A DNA stretch of 64,000 nt from Phragmites australis (lineage: Eukaryota; Streptophyta; Magnoliopsida; Poales; Poaceae), in assembly GCF_958298935.1 (NCBI RefSeq), contig NC_084927.1, positions 34,786,501-34,850,500 on the forward strand, written 5' to 3'. The notes under the pieces were generated by a model that saw only the letters and a program-made list of their open reading frames with translations, made no database searches and was not told the DNA's origin. The translations under genes and the position numbers were made by a program. Shown one piece after another: positions 32,701 through 47,700 of this stretch. Each line of letters begins with the position of its first letter. The first letter of the stretch is position 1.

Positions 32701-34721
32701 AGAAAAAGACAGAAGATCTTACTTCCACAACAAAGATGTCAACAGATTATTTTACCCCAGATGAAATGCTTCAATTTAAAAAACCAAAGAAAAAGAAATC
32801 CATTAGGAAGAAAGAGAAGCTGGATCTGGATGCACTTGAAGCAGAAGCAATTGCTGCTGGATTGGGGGCAGCCGATCTTGGGTCGAGGAATGATGCAAAG
32901 AGACAGTCTGCCAGGGAGGAAGAGCAAAAGGCTGATGCTGAAAAGAGAAGCAGTGCATATCAAGCTGCCATTGCGAAGGCTGAAGAGGCATCAAAAGCAT
33001 TGCGCCAGGACAAAACTACGCCTGGCAAATCAGCTGAAGAAGAACTTGTTTTTGGTGATGACTATGAAGATCTACAGAGATCTCTGGAGCAAGCAAGGAA
33101 GCTAGCTCTAAGGAAGCAGGAAGAAGCTGCCACGTCTGGTCCAATGTCTGTAGCTGAACTGGCTACTGCAGCCAAGGGTGGAGAAGATGCAGATGCCACT
33201 GAAGGAGATGTGCAACAAAATAAGGTTGTTATCACAGAGATGGAAGAGTTTGTGTGGGGCCTACAATTGAATGAAGGTAACATGTTTGAAGTATTTTCAG
33301 GATAAATTTGAAATAAGTATGAGGTAGCTTACAAGTAATAATCAGTCGTTACTTATTGACTACTGTTATCTATTTCCAGATTCACGCAAGCCGGAAGCAG
33401 ATGATGTGTTTATGGATGAAGATGGTGATGTCATGCCTTCAAATAATCGTGCAAAAGATGACACAAATGGGTCGGCAGCAATGGAGGACGAAGCTCACAC
33501 AGAAAAATCAGTAAAGGTTGAAGAGGAAGAAGTCAAACCAGATGAGGTTATACATGAAGTTGCAGTTGGTAAGGGTTTAGCAGGTGCTTTGAAGATTCTG
33601 AAGGAGCGAGGAACCCTCAACGAGGGCACAGATTGGGGAGGCAGAACTACAGACAAAAAAAAGAGCAAGCTTGTAGGTATCGAGGATGGACCTAAAGAAA
33701 TTCGCATTGAAAGAATGGATGAATTTGGTCGAGTGGTAAGTCATCTTTTGCACTCCCACCCCTGGGTCTCCCAGAACAATGAAATTCAATTATACTGAAC
33801 AACATTTCTGATGATTTCGCCCATGATTAGCCTTCTTTGTATTGATTCTTATACTATCTTCTTTTCATCAACATGATAATCCTTGCTCACTTGGTGCTTT
33901 TCCTGCAATATATTTGTCATCTGGAAGAACTCGTGTGGAAAAATGACAATGTTTATCCTGAACTATTGTGTTTTCTCCCTCCCTCAGATGACCCCTAAGG
34001 AGGCATTTCGGGATCTTTCGCACAAATTTCATGGCAAGGGGCCAGGAAAAATGAAACTAGAAAAACGCCAGAAGAAATTCCAGGACGAAATGAAAACCAA
34101 GCGCATGAAATCTTCTGACACGCCTTTAATGGCTGCGGAAAAGATGAGAGAGGCTCAAGCTCTCAACCAAACACCATACCTCATTTTAAGTGGCAATGCA
34201 AAAACAAGGTATGCTGATGCTTGCAACATACTTCTAACTTTCGTATTTCATTGTTTTAAGTTTTTTTTGTTAATGCTACTACACTTGCTTAATTGTTTTG
34301 ATATCCTCAACACGCCTTCACATGTTGCCACTCAAGAGATGTGTCAGTCAGTCCCTTTCTATTGAAATGGCTGGCTAACTTGTGCAATGTTCTTTGAGTA
34401 TTTTCTTCTCAAAGTTTTCCTGATGAGGTGACTAATTTAGTTTCTCTATGTTCTTTTAGTCAAGCTAGTGACGCTAGCGGTTTTGCTACCGTGGAGAAAG
34501 AGCATCCTGGGAGCCTGACGCCCATGCTTGGGGATAAAAAGGTTAGTTTGTGATATTTTCTGTTCTACTCTGTAATTTCTCTATTTCGTGATGGGCAAAT
34601 GCCATTTTCGGAAATCTGCTACTGACTGGTTCTTTGGCAGGTCGAACACTTTCTGGGCATCAAACGAAGTGCTCAGCCTGGAAGCTTGCCCCCGCCAGTC
34701 CCAAAGAAGCCGAAGAACTGA
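29791..34721 (+). CDS. SART1/DOT2, U4/U6.U5 tri-snRNP-associated protein 1
   Basis: Splicing factor of the U4/U6.U5 tri-snRNP, needed for spliceosome activation in the nucleus; the Arabidopsis orthologue is DOT2/MDF, required for meristem and vein patterning. Coding exons: 29791-30395, 31508-31673, 31762-31825, 31993-32106, 32184-32277, 32350-32416, 32492-32551, 32670-33276, 33380-33735, 33988-34208, 34460-34541, 34641-34721. All have GT-AG borders and the frame closes at 838 residues, near the Arabidopsis length. The protein has an N-terminal RD/RE/KD-rich low-complexity domain (about 18-190), ELRERIAR, WVGKSRKLDEKRRAE, HGLDKVLEGG...LKDQSILADGD, YFTPDEM, and the C-terminal LGDKKVEHFLGIKR. 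Start: the in-frame upstream ATG lies in the leader intron, whose acceptor is at 29743-29744. The leader exon probably ends at 29508. Intron 1 carries a tandem duplication. Confidence 0.95.
30554..31190 (+). repeat. Tandem duplication of about 340 bp in SART1 intron 1
   Basis: Two copies in direct orientation start at 30554 and 30901. Shared words in order are GCAT(T/C)TTGGTTTCAATCAGT, TGTTGAAGG, AAGGTTCCCAGGTT, GAATAATTTGA, TTCAAGTTCAAGGAATA, TTTAGGACTTTTG and TTGGAGTGGTCTATATGCT. The copies are clearly diverged by substitutions and small indels, and lie wholly within the 1112-bp intron. Confidence 0.85.
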
Positions 34722-36339
34722 ACCTGCAGTGGTCTTAACTGTGAGTAGCAATCTGCTGCTGCAGGCTTGGAGCAGATTTTGTTTGCGTCACAGGCAGCAA
34801 CAACAGCGGCAGATGCCAACACCACATGCCAATGCGCTGAAAAATGTAAGAGCCTGTACATTTCATTTCAAGCTGATCACACTAACAAACTGACACGGTC
34901 GATGAAATTCTGTAATTCAGCGATACTTATGTATGCTTGCTCTGCCAAAATGCAGATATTGAACCATAGAAGTGATCGATCTTGTGAATCATGGCCTGTG
35001 TTTAAATAAACTGTAATTATGACATCTGTGCTCAACTGTAGACAGCATTAAAGTGTCTGCACTAGGGTTGACAAACTTAGGTAGTAGCAACTGTGGATGG
35101 TATCCAAAGACAACTTAAAGTAGAAGCATGTAGCAAGTACTTATCATGAGCTTGATTGGTGGATCTGTGGGGTGTTTGGAGTAGCCTAACCGGGTTCCCC
35201 TTCCTGGTGGTCTCCATATCGATGTACCACCTGCACAAACACGCACTAGCTACAGCTAATCTATTCCTGTATGAAATTTCCAGCTTGCACTATGCAACAA
35301 TTTGGGCACCTTCTCTTTTTAATGTAGGAGTCTTTGTTTTACCACGAACTGAGCTGAAGTTCCTTCCTGCACGACATTGTATGGTAACAGCAACAGTGAC
35401 AGCCCATGGTAAAAAACACACGTAAACAGTGCGGGGTTTGGTTGGGTTAATGGCGGTGACCAAACACCGAATCTTTGCTGCTAGCTAGATCACCAGGGGT
35501 TTCTATTCAGATCCTTTTGTTTCACCTCTGTACAGTGCAGGCATTATAATGCGGCGTCTCGGTGGGTCGCTGGAAATCTTACGCGGATCTGAAAGATGAA
35601 TTAATAAAGGTTTTGTGATAGCGGCCGGCGCAAAAGGTACTATCATATCTGTCTATCGGTGCTCTCTTAACGGTTTCGGTTGCTTTGGAACAGCGTCATC
35701 TTCACGCAGATAACGTATTGTATGGTACAGTTACATCGCATTATTAAAGATGATAAGCCGGCGACGCCTGGCGTTGTGCCGGGGGCTCATCGCATTCCAA
35801 TCCCATGTGGAGACGAAGGGAGCGAAGGGAGAGGAGTAGGAGAGATGAGGTGAGGAAAGGAAAGGCAATGGGGACGGGAGAGAGGAACCGGACCCTCTCC
35901 TAGGGCTACGGAATGGATGGGGCCGTGAATAATTAAGCATGACCTGCCACTGGCAACGCTCACATGGGCGGGATTATTAACGTGGATCGGCCACCACCCC
36001 CGCCACCCCCGCCCCCGCGCACCTACACGAGTTATGGTCACGCCACTGCCGCCACCTGACCTGACCCCTCTCTCTCTCCCCCCTTCCGTTTCCTTGCTCG
36101 GCTTACTGCTGCTTCTTTTTCTTTTTTTTCATGCACGTAGACGCTTCGTGCCGCCGTTTTACTGCTTCTACTCACTTATCCGCTCCGTCTATCTTCGCAT
36201 GCACGTAGACGCTTCGTGCCGCCGTTTTATTTTACCCACGTCGCCAGTGAAACTTTACTCGCTGGTCCGTAATTTGGTCGTTTGTGTTCCACCCACAGTT
36301 CGTTAACTAAAATTTTCTTTCTCACAATATACTCGTGCA
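34722..36339. other. Spacer after SART1, no recognised gene
   Basis: The first few hundred bases are the presumed SART1 3' UTR. No coding family is recognised after that. A 32-base word starting CATGCACGTAGACGCTTCG occurs at 36130 and again at 36198. A GC-rich, C-rich patch lies at 35990-36070. Confidence 0.5.
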
Positions 36340-36475
36340 TTGTAAAGGGGCTGCCGAACCGAGTGGTTACTAGAGGTAGCTCCCAGGTAGACGATCCACG
36401 TACGAGCCTCGGAGGTGTTTGCTCAGCTCTTTTATAGCTGTGTGGGTGTGGACCTTTACTTTGAAAAAAATACCT
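36340..36475 (+). mobile_element. Candidate tRNA-derived SINE
   Basis: A 136-bp unit has GCCGAACCGAGTGG near 36353 (resembles a pol III A box), CGTACGAGCCTC near 36399 (resembles a B box), an A-rich tail (GAAAAAAA) and a possible 7-bp target duplication TCGTGCA at 36333-36339 and 36476-36482. Size, promoter spacing and tail fit a plant SINE. The B box is degenerate, so this is a candidate only. Confidence 0.45.
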
Positions 36476-39400
36476 TCGTGCAAAACTGTAATGTACAACT
36501 ATACTGCTGCCTTTTCCTTGACGTGTAGACTAGGGGTATACGGGGTACTGCAGTACTACTAGTGTAGTGTAGAGTACTCATATGCTGTATTTTTGAGGGG
36601 TGGGTACCGTACTCGCTTTCAATCGGGAGGAAGAAACCAGCCAAAAACCCCAAAAAAGACGTGGTGGGGGCCCGCACCCCCACCGGGAGAAAACTCGGTT
36701 GGTGGGTGTGGATCTACCTATCCGGAGCAAGTGAGCCCCACCACCGGCGCTGTCACCGCCACCGCCACCAACCGCCTCGCAGCCGCAGGGCAGGGGGCGA
36801 GGCGGGAGGGGGTACACACCGCCGTGTAAAAAGCTGGAGCTCCACTCGTTAACGCACGCCCGTACCCGGTGCTTCTTCTTGTTGTCCAAAGGAAAGGGAA
36901 AAAGAGAGAGGAGATGATCAGGTGAGACTTAAGACTAAAATCTTTATTATTTTTATTCCAGATCTAAGCGCTTGATTTGCATTATTATTAACTGGTTAAT
37001 AAGGCTTTATGACAAATGCATATCTTTAAGATGGAAAAGTTGCTAGGTACTGAAGTAGTTGTACGTTACGTGTATTTTATGAATTCTCAGAAAATGGTAC
37101 TAGCAGTACTGAAGTGCACAAAGTTTCAGTACCATACTTTATTAGTTAGTAAGACGTGTCAGGGACCTTAAATCTTCGTTATGGCACGTCACATGGCACT
37201 AGTACTACTACTACCAAACCATGGTATTGGGTGGTAGTATTTGCGTAGCTGTCTAGGTGAGATGAGATGAGATGGCCCTGTTCCTTCCATTCCATCAAGC
37301 CCAGCCGGCCTCCATTGTACTACTACACAGGTGCGTACCGTACCGATGAAGCCCCTTCTCTGCAGCTGGGCAGCTAGCTCAGTTCAGCGCCAACTGACTC
37401 GTAAAGCGACGCCTGGCTTTACTCAACATGCCACACACATGCATGCCAACGAATGGAACGGTGTGTGTGTGCGAGAGAGAGAGAGAGAGAGAGGTGTTTT
37501 TGGCCGGGGCAACCAGATCTGCACGTTTACATGCAACAGTTGTACCAGCGTTGCATGGGGGCCATCACAGCTTGCCTGTCCCGGTTGCGGTGGCAGATCG
37601 AAGCGGAGAGGGAGGCGGAGGCTTTTCTATGATTTCGGTGAGACGGTTCGGGTTTGTTTGGTCTTGTGCCCTCGCGGCCGCCTGAATGGTGGTGGAAGCA
37701 CAGCCTTGCAGGGCCGGTGGGTCAGCTCATCACACTATGGTTTGCAAGAGACTGGACAGGTCGAAACAGATTGGTTCATGGGCACGAACCATCCGTTTTA
37801 CAAGTTTCTACGAACGAACCACGGTTAATTTCATTGGGAAATGAAATTGAGCTAGGCTCATTCTTTCAGCATGGTTTCGTAGACATTGTTTGGAACACCC
37901 GGAGGTGAGGCTACATGAATTTTATAGGAAACACTTCAATCCCTGTAGGAAATCAGGACTGCATGTATGGTTTAGATCAGTGGACCATTGGGCAGCATGA
38001 GATGGATGCCACGTTGTTTTCCTTTTCTTTAAGGGTGGGGTGGGAGGGAACAAACCTCACGTTGTTGACATGAATGATCTGGGAATACGGATGAAGTAAC
38101 AGATGGAATTCTGGCCCCCTTTTGCCTTTGTACCATCACTCCTCCACTAAGTTAACGTTTGATTAGAGAGTGAGGATATTCATGTCAGTGTCACGTTTGA
38201 AAATAGAACATTTACATTTCATCATTTTTCAAACAGAAATCTTCAAAAATATTTCTTAATTTCGAACTATTACATCTTATGGTTCCTTTTCACCTAAGCA
38301 ACTTTAAAAAACAAAATAAATCTGCTCCAACTTGCAACCAAGCAACCAAACAAAGCCACGCATCTTACCTGACAGCATCGAGACGCCCTAGCCCACCCAA
38401 AAAGCCCAGAAAGCCGGACGGTCAAACGCTGCCCGCTGTAACTTTTACCCAGGGGTCAAACTCTCACATCAAATGCGGCCGGTTCATTAAAAGAACTAAA
38501 TTTACTGCTCCAGAAACAGTCGCCGGCCACTTGCAGCCCCTTGCTTTGACCGGTGATTACCAAGCTCGATCAACGTGTAATCACTTTCCCGTTTACCGGG
38601 GAGGTAACTTTACCCCCTTGACAAGACCGCAGTCCTTATCCACAACTGACAGCCTGGCGCCTGATTGAATACAGAGCAAGTGGCAGGGATGGAGTAAAAT
38701 ACTGTAAAAGGAAAATTTAGGTTCTTGCCATCATTTCAACTACTGTTCAGTCCTTGTTTTTTGATTATTTGGTTTGTCCTACTGATTTTGATTTTTAAAA
38801 ACTTATTCAGTTCTTGTGACTAATTAGTGCGGTTGGATAAAAAAACTTATTTGGTCTTGTTAATTCGATTCAACTAGTGACAAGTGCTTAATTTTAAATA
38901 TTACAAAAGTGATGTAAATGTTAAAACTACAATTGGTATAGCTAAATGTCTAGCTGCTCAAGTATTTGCTACTAATTATCACAAATAAAATAGACGCCTG
39001 CTCGCATGTAACTCTCTGTAGTCAAATCATCTTTGATTACGCATACTCCGTTACAAATTTTAAAATATACTATATTCTTTTTATTTATTTGTCACTAACT
39101 TTTTACTACAGTATATATTGACATTTTGCTTTTTGAAAAAATTATAAATACTTAGTATACAATACTAACGAAGTATATTTCATAACAAATCTAATGATAC
39201 AAAAAATTTAGATATTAATAAACCTTTCACAGAAAAACAAATTCGAAATTGTTACAGTAAAAAACGGATAACAGGTAAATAAAAACACCGAGGTATCCAT
39301 TGTTTTCTGAGAAGAAATTATAGAGAAGTTGATGGCGATGCGTTGTCGCTTTTCATTTCTGTCGCGTTTCAACGTGGGGTAAATGGACGCGTATGGCTTA

Positions 39401-40090
39401 GCTTTCAGCCATCACCACTTCGAAGATTCTTTCCCCCACCCCCCACGCCCTGAATCCTAGAAAACAGAAGCAAGTACGCTGTGAAAAAAACATTCCATTA
39501 TCACAAAAGAAAAGAAGGAGAGCTAAGTACAGCTCTGAAATATGTTCAGCTGGATCTATCCGTCTACATGCATGCCAGTGCCTCCTATGATACCTTTTTT
39601 TTTTCCAGAAAATATATGCATTTTCGACTAGCAAAAACTACTCGTATGATACTTTTTTTAGAGTTACTCCTCTGACACCTGACTCTTAGACACCAATTAA
39701 ATAGACACCGTCCAACGGGTTATTTTTTTTCCCAGTTCAAAATGCGAGGCAGGTAACAGCACGTATAATGAGATGCTTAGAGTAAGTGCTAATAGAAAAA
39801 ACTGAGTATTTTTTTTCTCAACTACTACATGTGTTTAGATGAAAGTTAAGTTGCTTATTTAAGCATTGTTGCTTATATCAGTATTAACAAGATAGTTGTC
39901 ATATTTAAACACATATAGCTTTTCTTTACATTAATATATATATATATGTTTAATATAATTTATATATATATGTTTAATATATTTTTTAAGCACGTAGCCA
40001 TAAGTATTTAGTATAGTAAAAGTGTAGAAAAAGGTTAAAGATGAGTTGCAATACATTTGGCACTCCAACCCCCGGGTTAAGCACATGGGC
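36476..40090. other. Spacer, no recognised gene
   Basis: Contains a GT/GA microsatellite near 37460-37492, a CAG|GTGAG donor-like site at 36920, and AT repeats around 39930-39985. Plus-strand frames of 84-165 codons at 37331-37908 and 38279-38668 have no recognisable domain. The first may belong to an unannotated transcript, but splice and protein evidence are lacking. Confidence 0.45.
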
Positions 40091-40091
40091 A

Positions 40092-40099
40092 TATATATA
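40092..40099 (+). promoter_or_regulatory. TATA box of the F-box/kelch gene
   Basis: TATATATA is followed by a CT-rich start region and a GC-rich stretch that ends in a likely leader donor (CTAG|GTTAGG at 40454/40455). The matching acceptor TTTCCAG|AGGAGG is at 41487/41488. The leader intron would be about 1.03 kb. Confidence 0.5.
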
Positions 40100-41548
40100 C
40101 GCCTTTCCTCCCACCCCTCCAAGACTCGCCCCCATGCCCTCGCCGTCTCACTGACGGTGGTCCCCACCGCCCGACGCCACCAGGCCCCACTCCTCGGCAA
40201 CCCCTCCCCTTCCACCCCCGGCGAAGAGATCCGGCCGCCTCCGGTGAGCTCTCTCGCCACCCGGCGGCAGCAACCGCCGAGCGATTAGTTGGCACATTTT
40301 CGGGTGAGGTGACGCCTCCTCCGCGTAACTGCTTTCTCGTGGTCCGTGCCGCGCAGGTTGCTTGGAGCCGGCAGCCGCGAGTGCTGGGCGCCGGGATGGA
40401 GGCGGTCGGCTCGCGCCGGTGGCCCGGATCTCGCTGGCGGCGCCTCTCGGCTAGGTTAGGAGACAGCTCAATTCTCTCGTGTGTTCATCAGTTGCGTTTC
40501 CGTTGGAAAGCGGGATGCTTTTCTTTGCTGTTATCGGTTTCAGGGAGTGTGCAAACCGTGGTCACGAATTGCCAAAAGAAAACTTGGTTCCTGCTGCGGA
40601 GGTAGTGGTGGTGAATTGGTTGGGGAAAGATGTTTGTTTCCTTTCCTTTTAGGGATGCCAGGTGGTTTGGAGCTTGAAAATTGTGTAATTTTTTAGTGCA
40701 TTTTATTGTATGAATAGCCACGTAGTATATGCGTTGTTTTTTGCTTGTTGATGGATTGGTTTGCCGTGAGAATAGGTATGTATTTTCTGCCGGCATCTGG
40801 TAAATCTAGGTTTGTTTCCTAGTTTCCTGTGTATTCTTCAAGTGAAGCCTTGATGTCTTGCGTGTGGAACAGTAAGGGCTTAAGGAATCGAACGGCAACT
40901 TCTAGAGAATTTCTTATCTTGAGTCTAAAAACAAGAGATAATAGTAATGTGCTAGTAAATGGCTTGCTCTGAGAATATTCTTTTTTATCCTTGTGAAAAT
41001 TGTTTAGAATTTGATGCCTTTTAAGCTTTGTTAAACGAGAAGTTGGCAATATGTTGGATATTTTTTCTTGTGGCAGTGGTTTTGTTAAGAAAATGTAGCT
41101 TAGTAATAGAAATGAGACATCAAGTGCTTGTAGTTGTGGAACTCGATTGATTGATATCTTTTGTCTGGCTGAGTTGGCAGTCTGCCTTGCAGCCATATTC
41201 GTAACCTGGTATCAACAACCAGAGCGTGTCATTGAGTTAGACCTCAAAAAACGTTACTATGTAAGAGTATCTTTGAGATTTCCAGCGTTGTAGCTTATCA
41301 TTTTACTTGATTCCGGATACTGCAAAATTTAAATCAACTAACTTTTTTAGGAAGAGGTCAACTGCAAAATTTAAATCAACTAACTTTTTTTTGTCAATCT
41401 TGTCTCCACCATAGAAGTAGAATATCCGTGAAACATTTCAAAGAATGTTGTGCATTTTTTTATATATCTTGTCTCTGTCTTTTCCAGAGGAGGACTGTGA
41501 ACTCTTCGACTTCTGTGTGCTGAGTTTGTGTCATAAATCAGAGAAATA

Positions 41549-42922
41549 ATGGAAGATTTGCAAGATTGCTACTCAAAAAGCCTGGTTGTCGTTCCTGGCT
41601 CTATGGTTCTGGATCTCTTTAGGCTGTATGGTCTGCAGGATCAGCATTCCTGGCAGAAGTACATACTAGCTTACTTTTTTTTGGTCAGGAATGATTTCTT
41701 CTCAAGGGAGTCGAAGAAACACTCAGATGTGAATCGACAAAATGTTCACTGCTGTAATATTTTAGAATTAGATGTGGATTTTTCATTTGCTGCAGATTTG
41801 GACAGTGAAGAACTGGAACTGCAGAAGCAGAAACCTGTTCTGAAGACTCAGTCGGGAGGTTATTCAAGTGGCAACAGATCAAATGATTGCTTCTTTCCAG
41901 GCCTTCATGATGACCTGGCTCAAGACTGCCTTGCTTGGACAAGCAGATCTGATTACCCATCGCTTTCTTGTCTGAACAAAAAGTTTAATTTGTTAATTAA
42001 CAGTGGATATCTGTACAAACTGCGGAGGAAATACGGCATTGTTGAGCATTGGGTGTATCTGGCTTGTAGCTTGATGCCCTGGGAAGCATTTGATCCTTTG
42101 CGAAAGCGGTGGATGAGGCTTCCAAGAATGCCATGCGATGAATGCTTCTCCTGTGCAGACAAGGAATCACTTGCCGTTGGGACACAACTGCTTGTCTTCG
42201 GTCGAGAATATACCGGCCTTGCTATTTGGATGTACAATTTACTGACTCGCAATTGGTCCCGGTGCACTCCAATGAATCTGCCCCGCTGTCTTTTTGCCTC
42301 GGGAAGCTCAGGTGAGATTGCTATTGTTGCTGGTGGGTGTGATAGGAATGGACAGGTGCTGAGATCTGCTGAGTTGTACAACTCAGAGACTGGCCAATGG
42401 GAGACTTTACCAGACATGAACTTGGTAAGGAGGCTCTCTTCAGGTTTCTTCATGGATGGAAAGTTTTATGTCATTGGGGGTGTATCGAGCCAGAGGGATT
42501 CATTGACTTGTGGAGAGGAATATAATCTTGAAACAAGGACCTGGAGAAGAATACTTGCTATGTACCCTGGAGGGACCAGTGCCTCTCAGTCACCTCCTCT
42601 TGTAGCTGTTGTGAATAATCAGCTCTACGCGGCAGACCAGTCGACCAATGTGGTCAAGAAGTATGACAAAGCAAATAACACCTGGAACATAGTGAAGCCA
42701 TTGCCTGTCAGAGCTGACTCTTCCAATGGTTGGGGCCTAGCTTTCAAGGCTTGCGGTGACAGATTGCTGGTCATTGGCGGCCATAGAGGACCTCGCGGCG
42801 AAGTAATTTTGCTACATTCTTGGTGCCCTGAAGATGGGGACGGTGGTGCTGACTGGGAGGTGCTCTCGGTGAAGGAGCGTGCTGGTGTTTTTGTTTACAA
42901 CTGTGCAATAATGGGGTGCTGA
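41549..42922 (+). CDS. F-box/kelch-repeat protein (SKIP11 / At1g74510 type)
   Basis: A 457-residue protein, probably a substrate receptor of an SCF ubiquitin ligase. A short plant-type F-box spans about 113-158 ([16 protein letters not shown]...[11 protein letters not shown]). It is followed by the family signature VEHWVYLAC (165-173), [18 protein letters not shown] (178-195), and kelch repeats over about 205-415 with GG pairs and spaced W residues ([42 protein letters not shown]). The C terminus is short, as in the family. The coding part has one exon. The N-terminal 60 residues are poorly conserved, so the true start may be this ATG or Met19. Substrate unknown. Confidence 0.9.
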   Translation: MEDLQDCYSKSLVVVPGSMVLDLFRLYGLQDQHSWQKYILAYFFLVRNDFFSRESKKHSDVNRQNVHCCNILELDVDFSFAADLDSEELELQKQKPVLKTQSGGYSSGNRSNDCFFPGLHDDLAQDCLAWTSRSDYPSLSCLNKKFNLLINSGYLYKLRRKYGIVEHWVYLACSLMPWEAFDPLRKRWMRLPRMPCDECFSCADKESLAVGTQLLVFGREYTGLAIWMYNLLTRNWSRCTPMNLPRCLFASGSSGEIAIVAGGCDRNGQVLRSAELYNSETGQWETLPDMNLVRRLSSGFFMDGKFYVIGGVSSQRDSLTCGEEYNLETRTWRRILAMYPGGTSASQSPPLVAVVNNQLYAADQSTNVVKKYDKANNTWNIVKPLPVRADSSNGWGLAFKACGDRLLVIGGHRGPRGEVILLHSWCPEDGDGGADWEVLSVKERAGVFVYNCAIMGC

Positions 42923-44656
42923 GTTACCTCTGTTTTGGTATATGCCCACTCGTTTAGCAAGTCAACCATTTCTTTCTGCCCTTTAGCTACCCTTTATAAT
43001 GACTTGTAATTCAGAAATGACACACCCCTCTTTTCATGGAGCTCTCGATTGAATGTTTGGTAGAGAGCATAGAACATTCAGTTCAGTTTACCTGGAACTT
43101 CTTTTCTAACTCTTTCAGAATTCTTTGTTCTGTCTATTATGAAATTTATGCAGTATTCTTTATTCACTGTCCTTTCTGGAAACTGTGCTATGTCTATTGA
43201 TTGCTGAGTTCGACCAAATCTATGGAATTTCAAATTCTTGTATTCACTGTGCAATGTCTCAAGGCTAAAAAAATACTCATACGTCTAAGAATACAAGGTG
43301 TATTTTGGTTTGATTTGGTCTTCAAAGTTATACTTTGATTATTGTTTTCTTATAAAATATATAGTTTATAGCTATAAAACCAATATAATATGAATCTAGT
43401 TGTATAATTTTTATATTTTATACATACTTATAATTTGATTAATTGTTGATCAAAATATACAAAGTTTGATATTTTTAAAATAAAATATGCATTGTATTTT
43501 TGAACCGATGGAGTAGTAGTTTAACTAATTGTTGATCTAAATATAAGTATGTATTTATACGTACTTATAATTAGATGTTTGCAGTCCTTATTTTTTTACT
43601 TGTACCGTACTGCTATCAGAAAGTTCAGACATGTGCTTCCTTCAGTAATTTCTGGGAATATTACAGGTTTCAGTTTCTCGTGTACTTGCTTTTAGCCAGT
43701 CATTGGGCATACCATTTGTCAGTGAATGAGCTTGACCCGGGACATTGCTTGTGGTAATGTGGTGAGGACTTCCTTTTGTTCCTTCCGTCCTTGTCCCGAT
43801 TCTTCAGTTCAGTTTGTCAACCTTGTTTACTTCGCTGATGGTTTTGCCCTTTCTGCAGAAGATCCTCCTGCGTGACTGGCAGCATTGCTCAGTTGCTAGC
43901 GACAGACCCTAGACTGAAACTCTGCTAAAACACGGTGATGGGAGTGCGGGAAATAATACAGGATCTCTGAATAATGCATCGGTCAATCTCAATTTATAAG
44001 GTTGGCGAAGGAGCTATTCCGACAGCATATTTGACATGTTCATGCCGGGTAATTTTCGCGGCAATCTTGTGCTAACCAATGACGACGGCGACGCGTTTGT
44101 CGCCGGAAATCTCTGTCCATTTCTGCGTTGGGATGTCGAGCTTTGATCAATTCGCTTTTCCACAACTTGCATGACAGCATCTCTGCAAAAACTCAGGGCA
44201 ACCTGACCATTCCTGTACTGGTGAGATGTGCAGCATTTGGACACCACCTTCCTGCATTCTTCCTGCCGGCATCGACACCTTTAGAAACTAGACTAGAATT
44301 TGGCTGTTTTTCTTTTGCTCGCACTTGTTTGACCAATTATTCAGAAAGTACAACCTAATCATGCAAAGATAAGCAGCTGTCCTACATATGCTCGGAGAAA
44401 AATATATCCGAGCCGTACAGGATGAACTCGTCCGGACCATCAAGAACATATGTTGCACTGAAGTTGCAGCATTTGTAAAGCTCATCTTGATCATCTTCGT
44501 TTCAAGATATTGACAGCATACAAAGAAGCAGCAAGCTACCTATCAAATATTTCATAACAAATCAAACAAGAAACTCTTAAAAATGCCTGTAACCTGGCCC
44601 AGCTATCACACAATATACAAAACCCAAAAAAAAAAACACTTCTTACGTCCACATCT
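42923..44656. other. Spacer between convergent genes
   Basis: Holds the presumed 3' UTR of the F-box/kelch gene (about 42923-43250) and, at its far end, that of the minus-strand kinase gene (44656 down to about 44500). Between them is AT-rich sequence with no recognised gene. A 60-codon frame at 43575 is not supported. Confidence 0.5.
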
Positions 44657-46270
<1,614 letters not shown>

Positions 46271-47700
46271 CTTTACCAATACAATTGCAGAGATGTCCAA
46301 GCAAGAAACCTAGAAGCAATTTCTGAAGAAGAAAAAAGATATCTTGACCATCAGAAAAGAATTCAATGGATCCACTGGGACAGTAAACGAACCTAAAGAA
46401 TTGATGTACAACTAATACAGCCAGTGGACTGATCACATTGCAATTGTTGTGTAAAAAACTGTCAACTGGACCAGTTGAGAGAAAAAATGGTAGCAAGATC
46501 GAACCATATTGAAGCAAGTAGTTTAGCTACCGCTACAAATTACAATTGCCATATCCTAAGTTATCATGTTATATTCTTATTACGCTATAGTCTACATCTA
46601 GTACAAGATTGGAACATATCAAAATGTGAAGCCACCAAGTATAGCGGTTTCAGGCTTAAGCTGCGAGGAAGCTTTAACCAAGTCAAAGAAAAAGTCAGCC
46701 CCACCTATTTGCTCATCAATTCGAAGAAATGAAGCAAGGACTGTCACAATTAATCTCGACCACATCCTTGTGAAAGGAACAAGCACCTAACACAACCGAC
46801 GACCAAGTATAGCGGTTCGAAGTCTACGTTGCATTTAGACATCAATCGATGCCAATCAATTGTCAGCGATAACTATCCTAGGCTCAAAGAATGCACATTT
46901 TTGCATTCCGATTCAAAGAGGATATCTAAAACTTTTAGAACGAATCAGAACTAAGCAGATGACTTGCAATTAGCATTTTCCAGTCGTAAGGGCAAATCAG
47001 ATTACGCCAGAATTGGGATAAAACATCACAAAGGCAGTGAAGGACAATCGTTTCTTTCCCCTAAATCCAGGCAAAATAAAGGACTGAAGAACATGACGCG
47101 GAAGTAAATCTAGTGACTTTGGACAAGCGCTGGCGCTCTACTCGACATGATCGAGAAGCACTGAAGACTCAAACGAGCTGAAAGCAACAGAAACACACAA
47201 CAGAACAGAAGAGAGCACAACACATCACGCAGAGTTCTTGGTTTCTACCCAATCAAGCGCCACCAATCCAAAGACAAAAGCTACGGACCACAGAACACAA
47301 GAATCACCTGCAGATCGCACCAGAGGAAAGCAGCTCCCGACCAGTACAGCGCCACCAGCGGTGCGCCGAGAGAGAGAGAGAGGAGGAGGAGGAGGTTGCG
47401 AGAAGGCGCTGCACGAGGAGGCAGCGGCGGCGAGCGTACTTAAGAGGGGGAAGGGAAACGTGCGGGCGGGGCAGGCGGAGCGGAAGAAGATGAAGGTTGC
47501 GAGAAGGCGCTGAGGAACGGCGAGCCTTTGACCTTTCCTCACCCCCCCTCCTCCTCTCCTCTTCCTCTCCCGTGCAGCTAGAGCTAAGCTACCTCAGCCT
47601 CCGCCGCGGAAGTCTCCTGTCTCCTCCGCCTTGTCCCAGCTCCGATTTCTTTTCAGCTCGCTTTGGCGGTAGCGGCGGCTTAAGTAAACATTTATAAATA
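46271..47700 (-). promoter_or_regulatory. 5' leader region and TATA box of the CRPK1-like gene
   Basis: A TATTTATAAA motif on the minus strand (47691-47700) is followed by a CT-rich start region. A likely leader donor GCAG|GTGATT is at 47308/47307, and an acceptor CTTCTTCAG lies before 46322, giving a leader intron of about 985 bases. A short leader exon then leads to the ATG at 46270. Confidence 0.5.
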
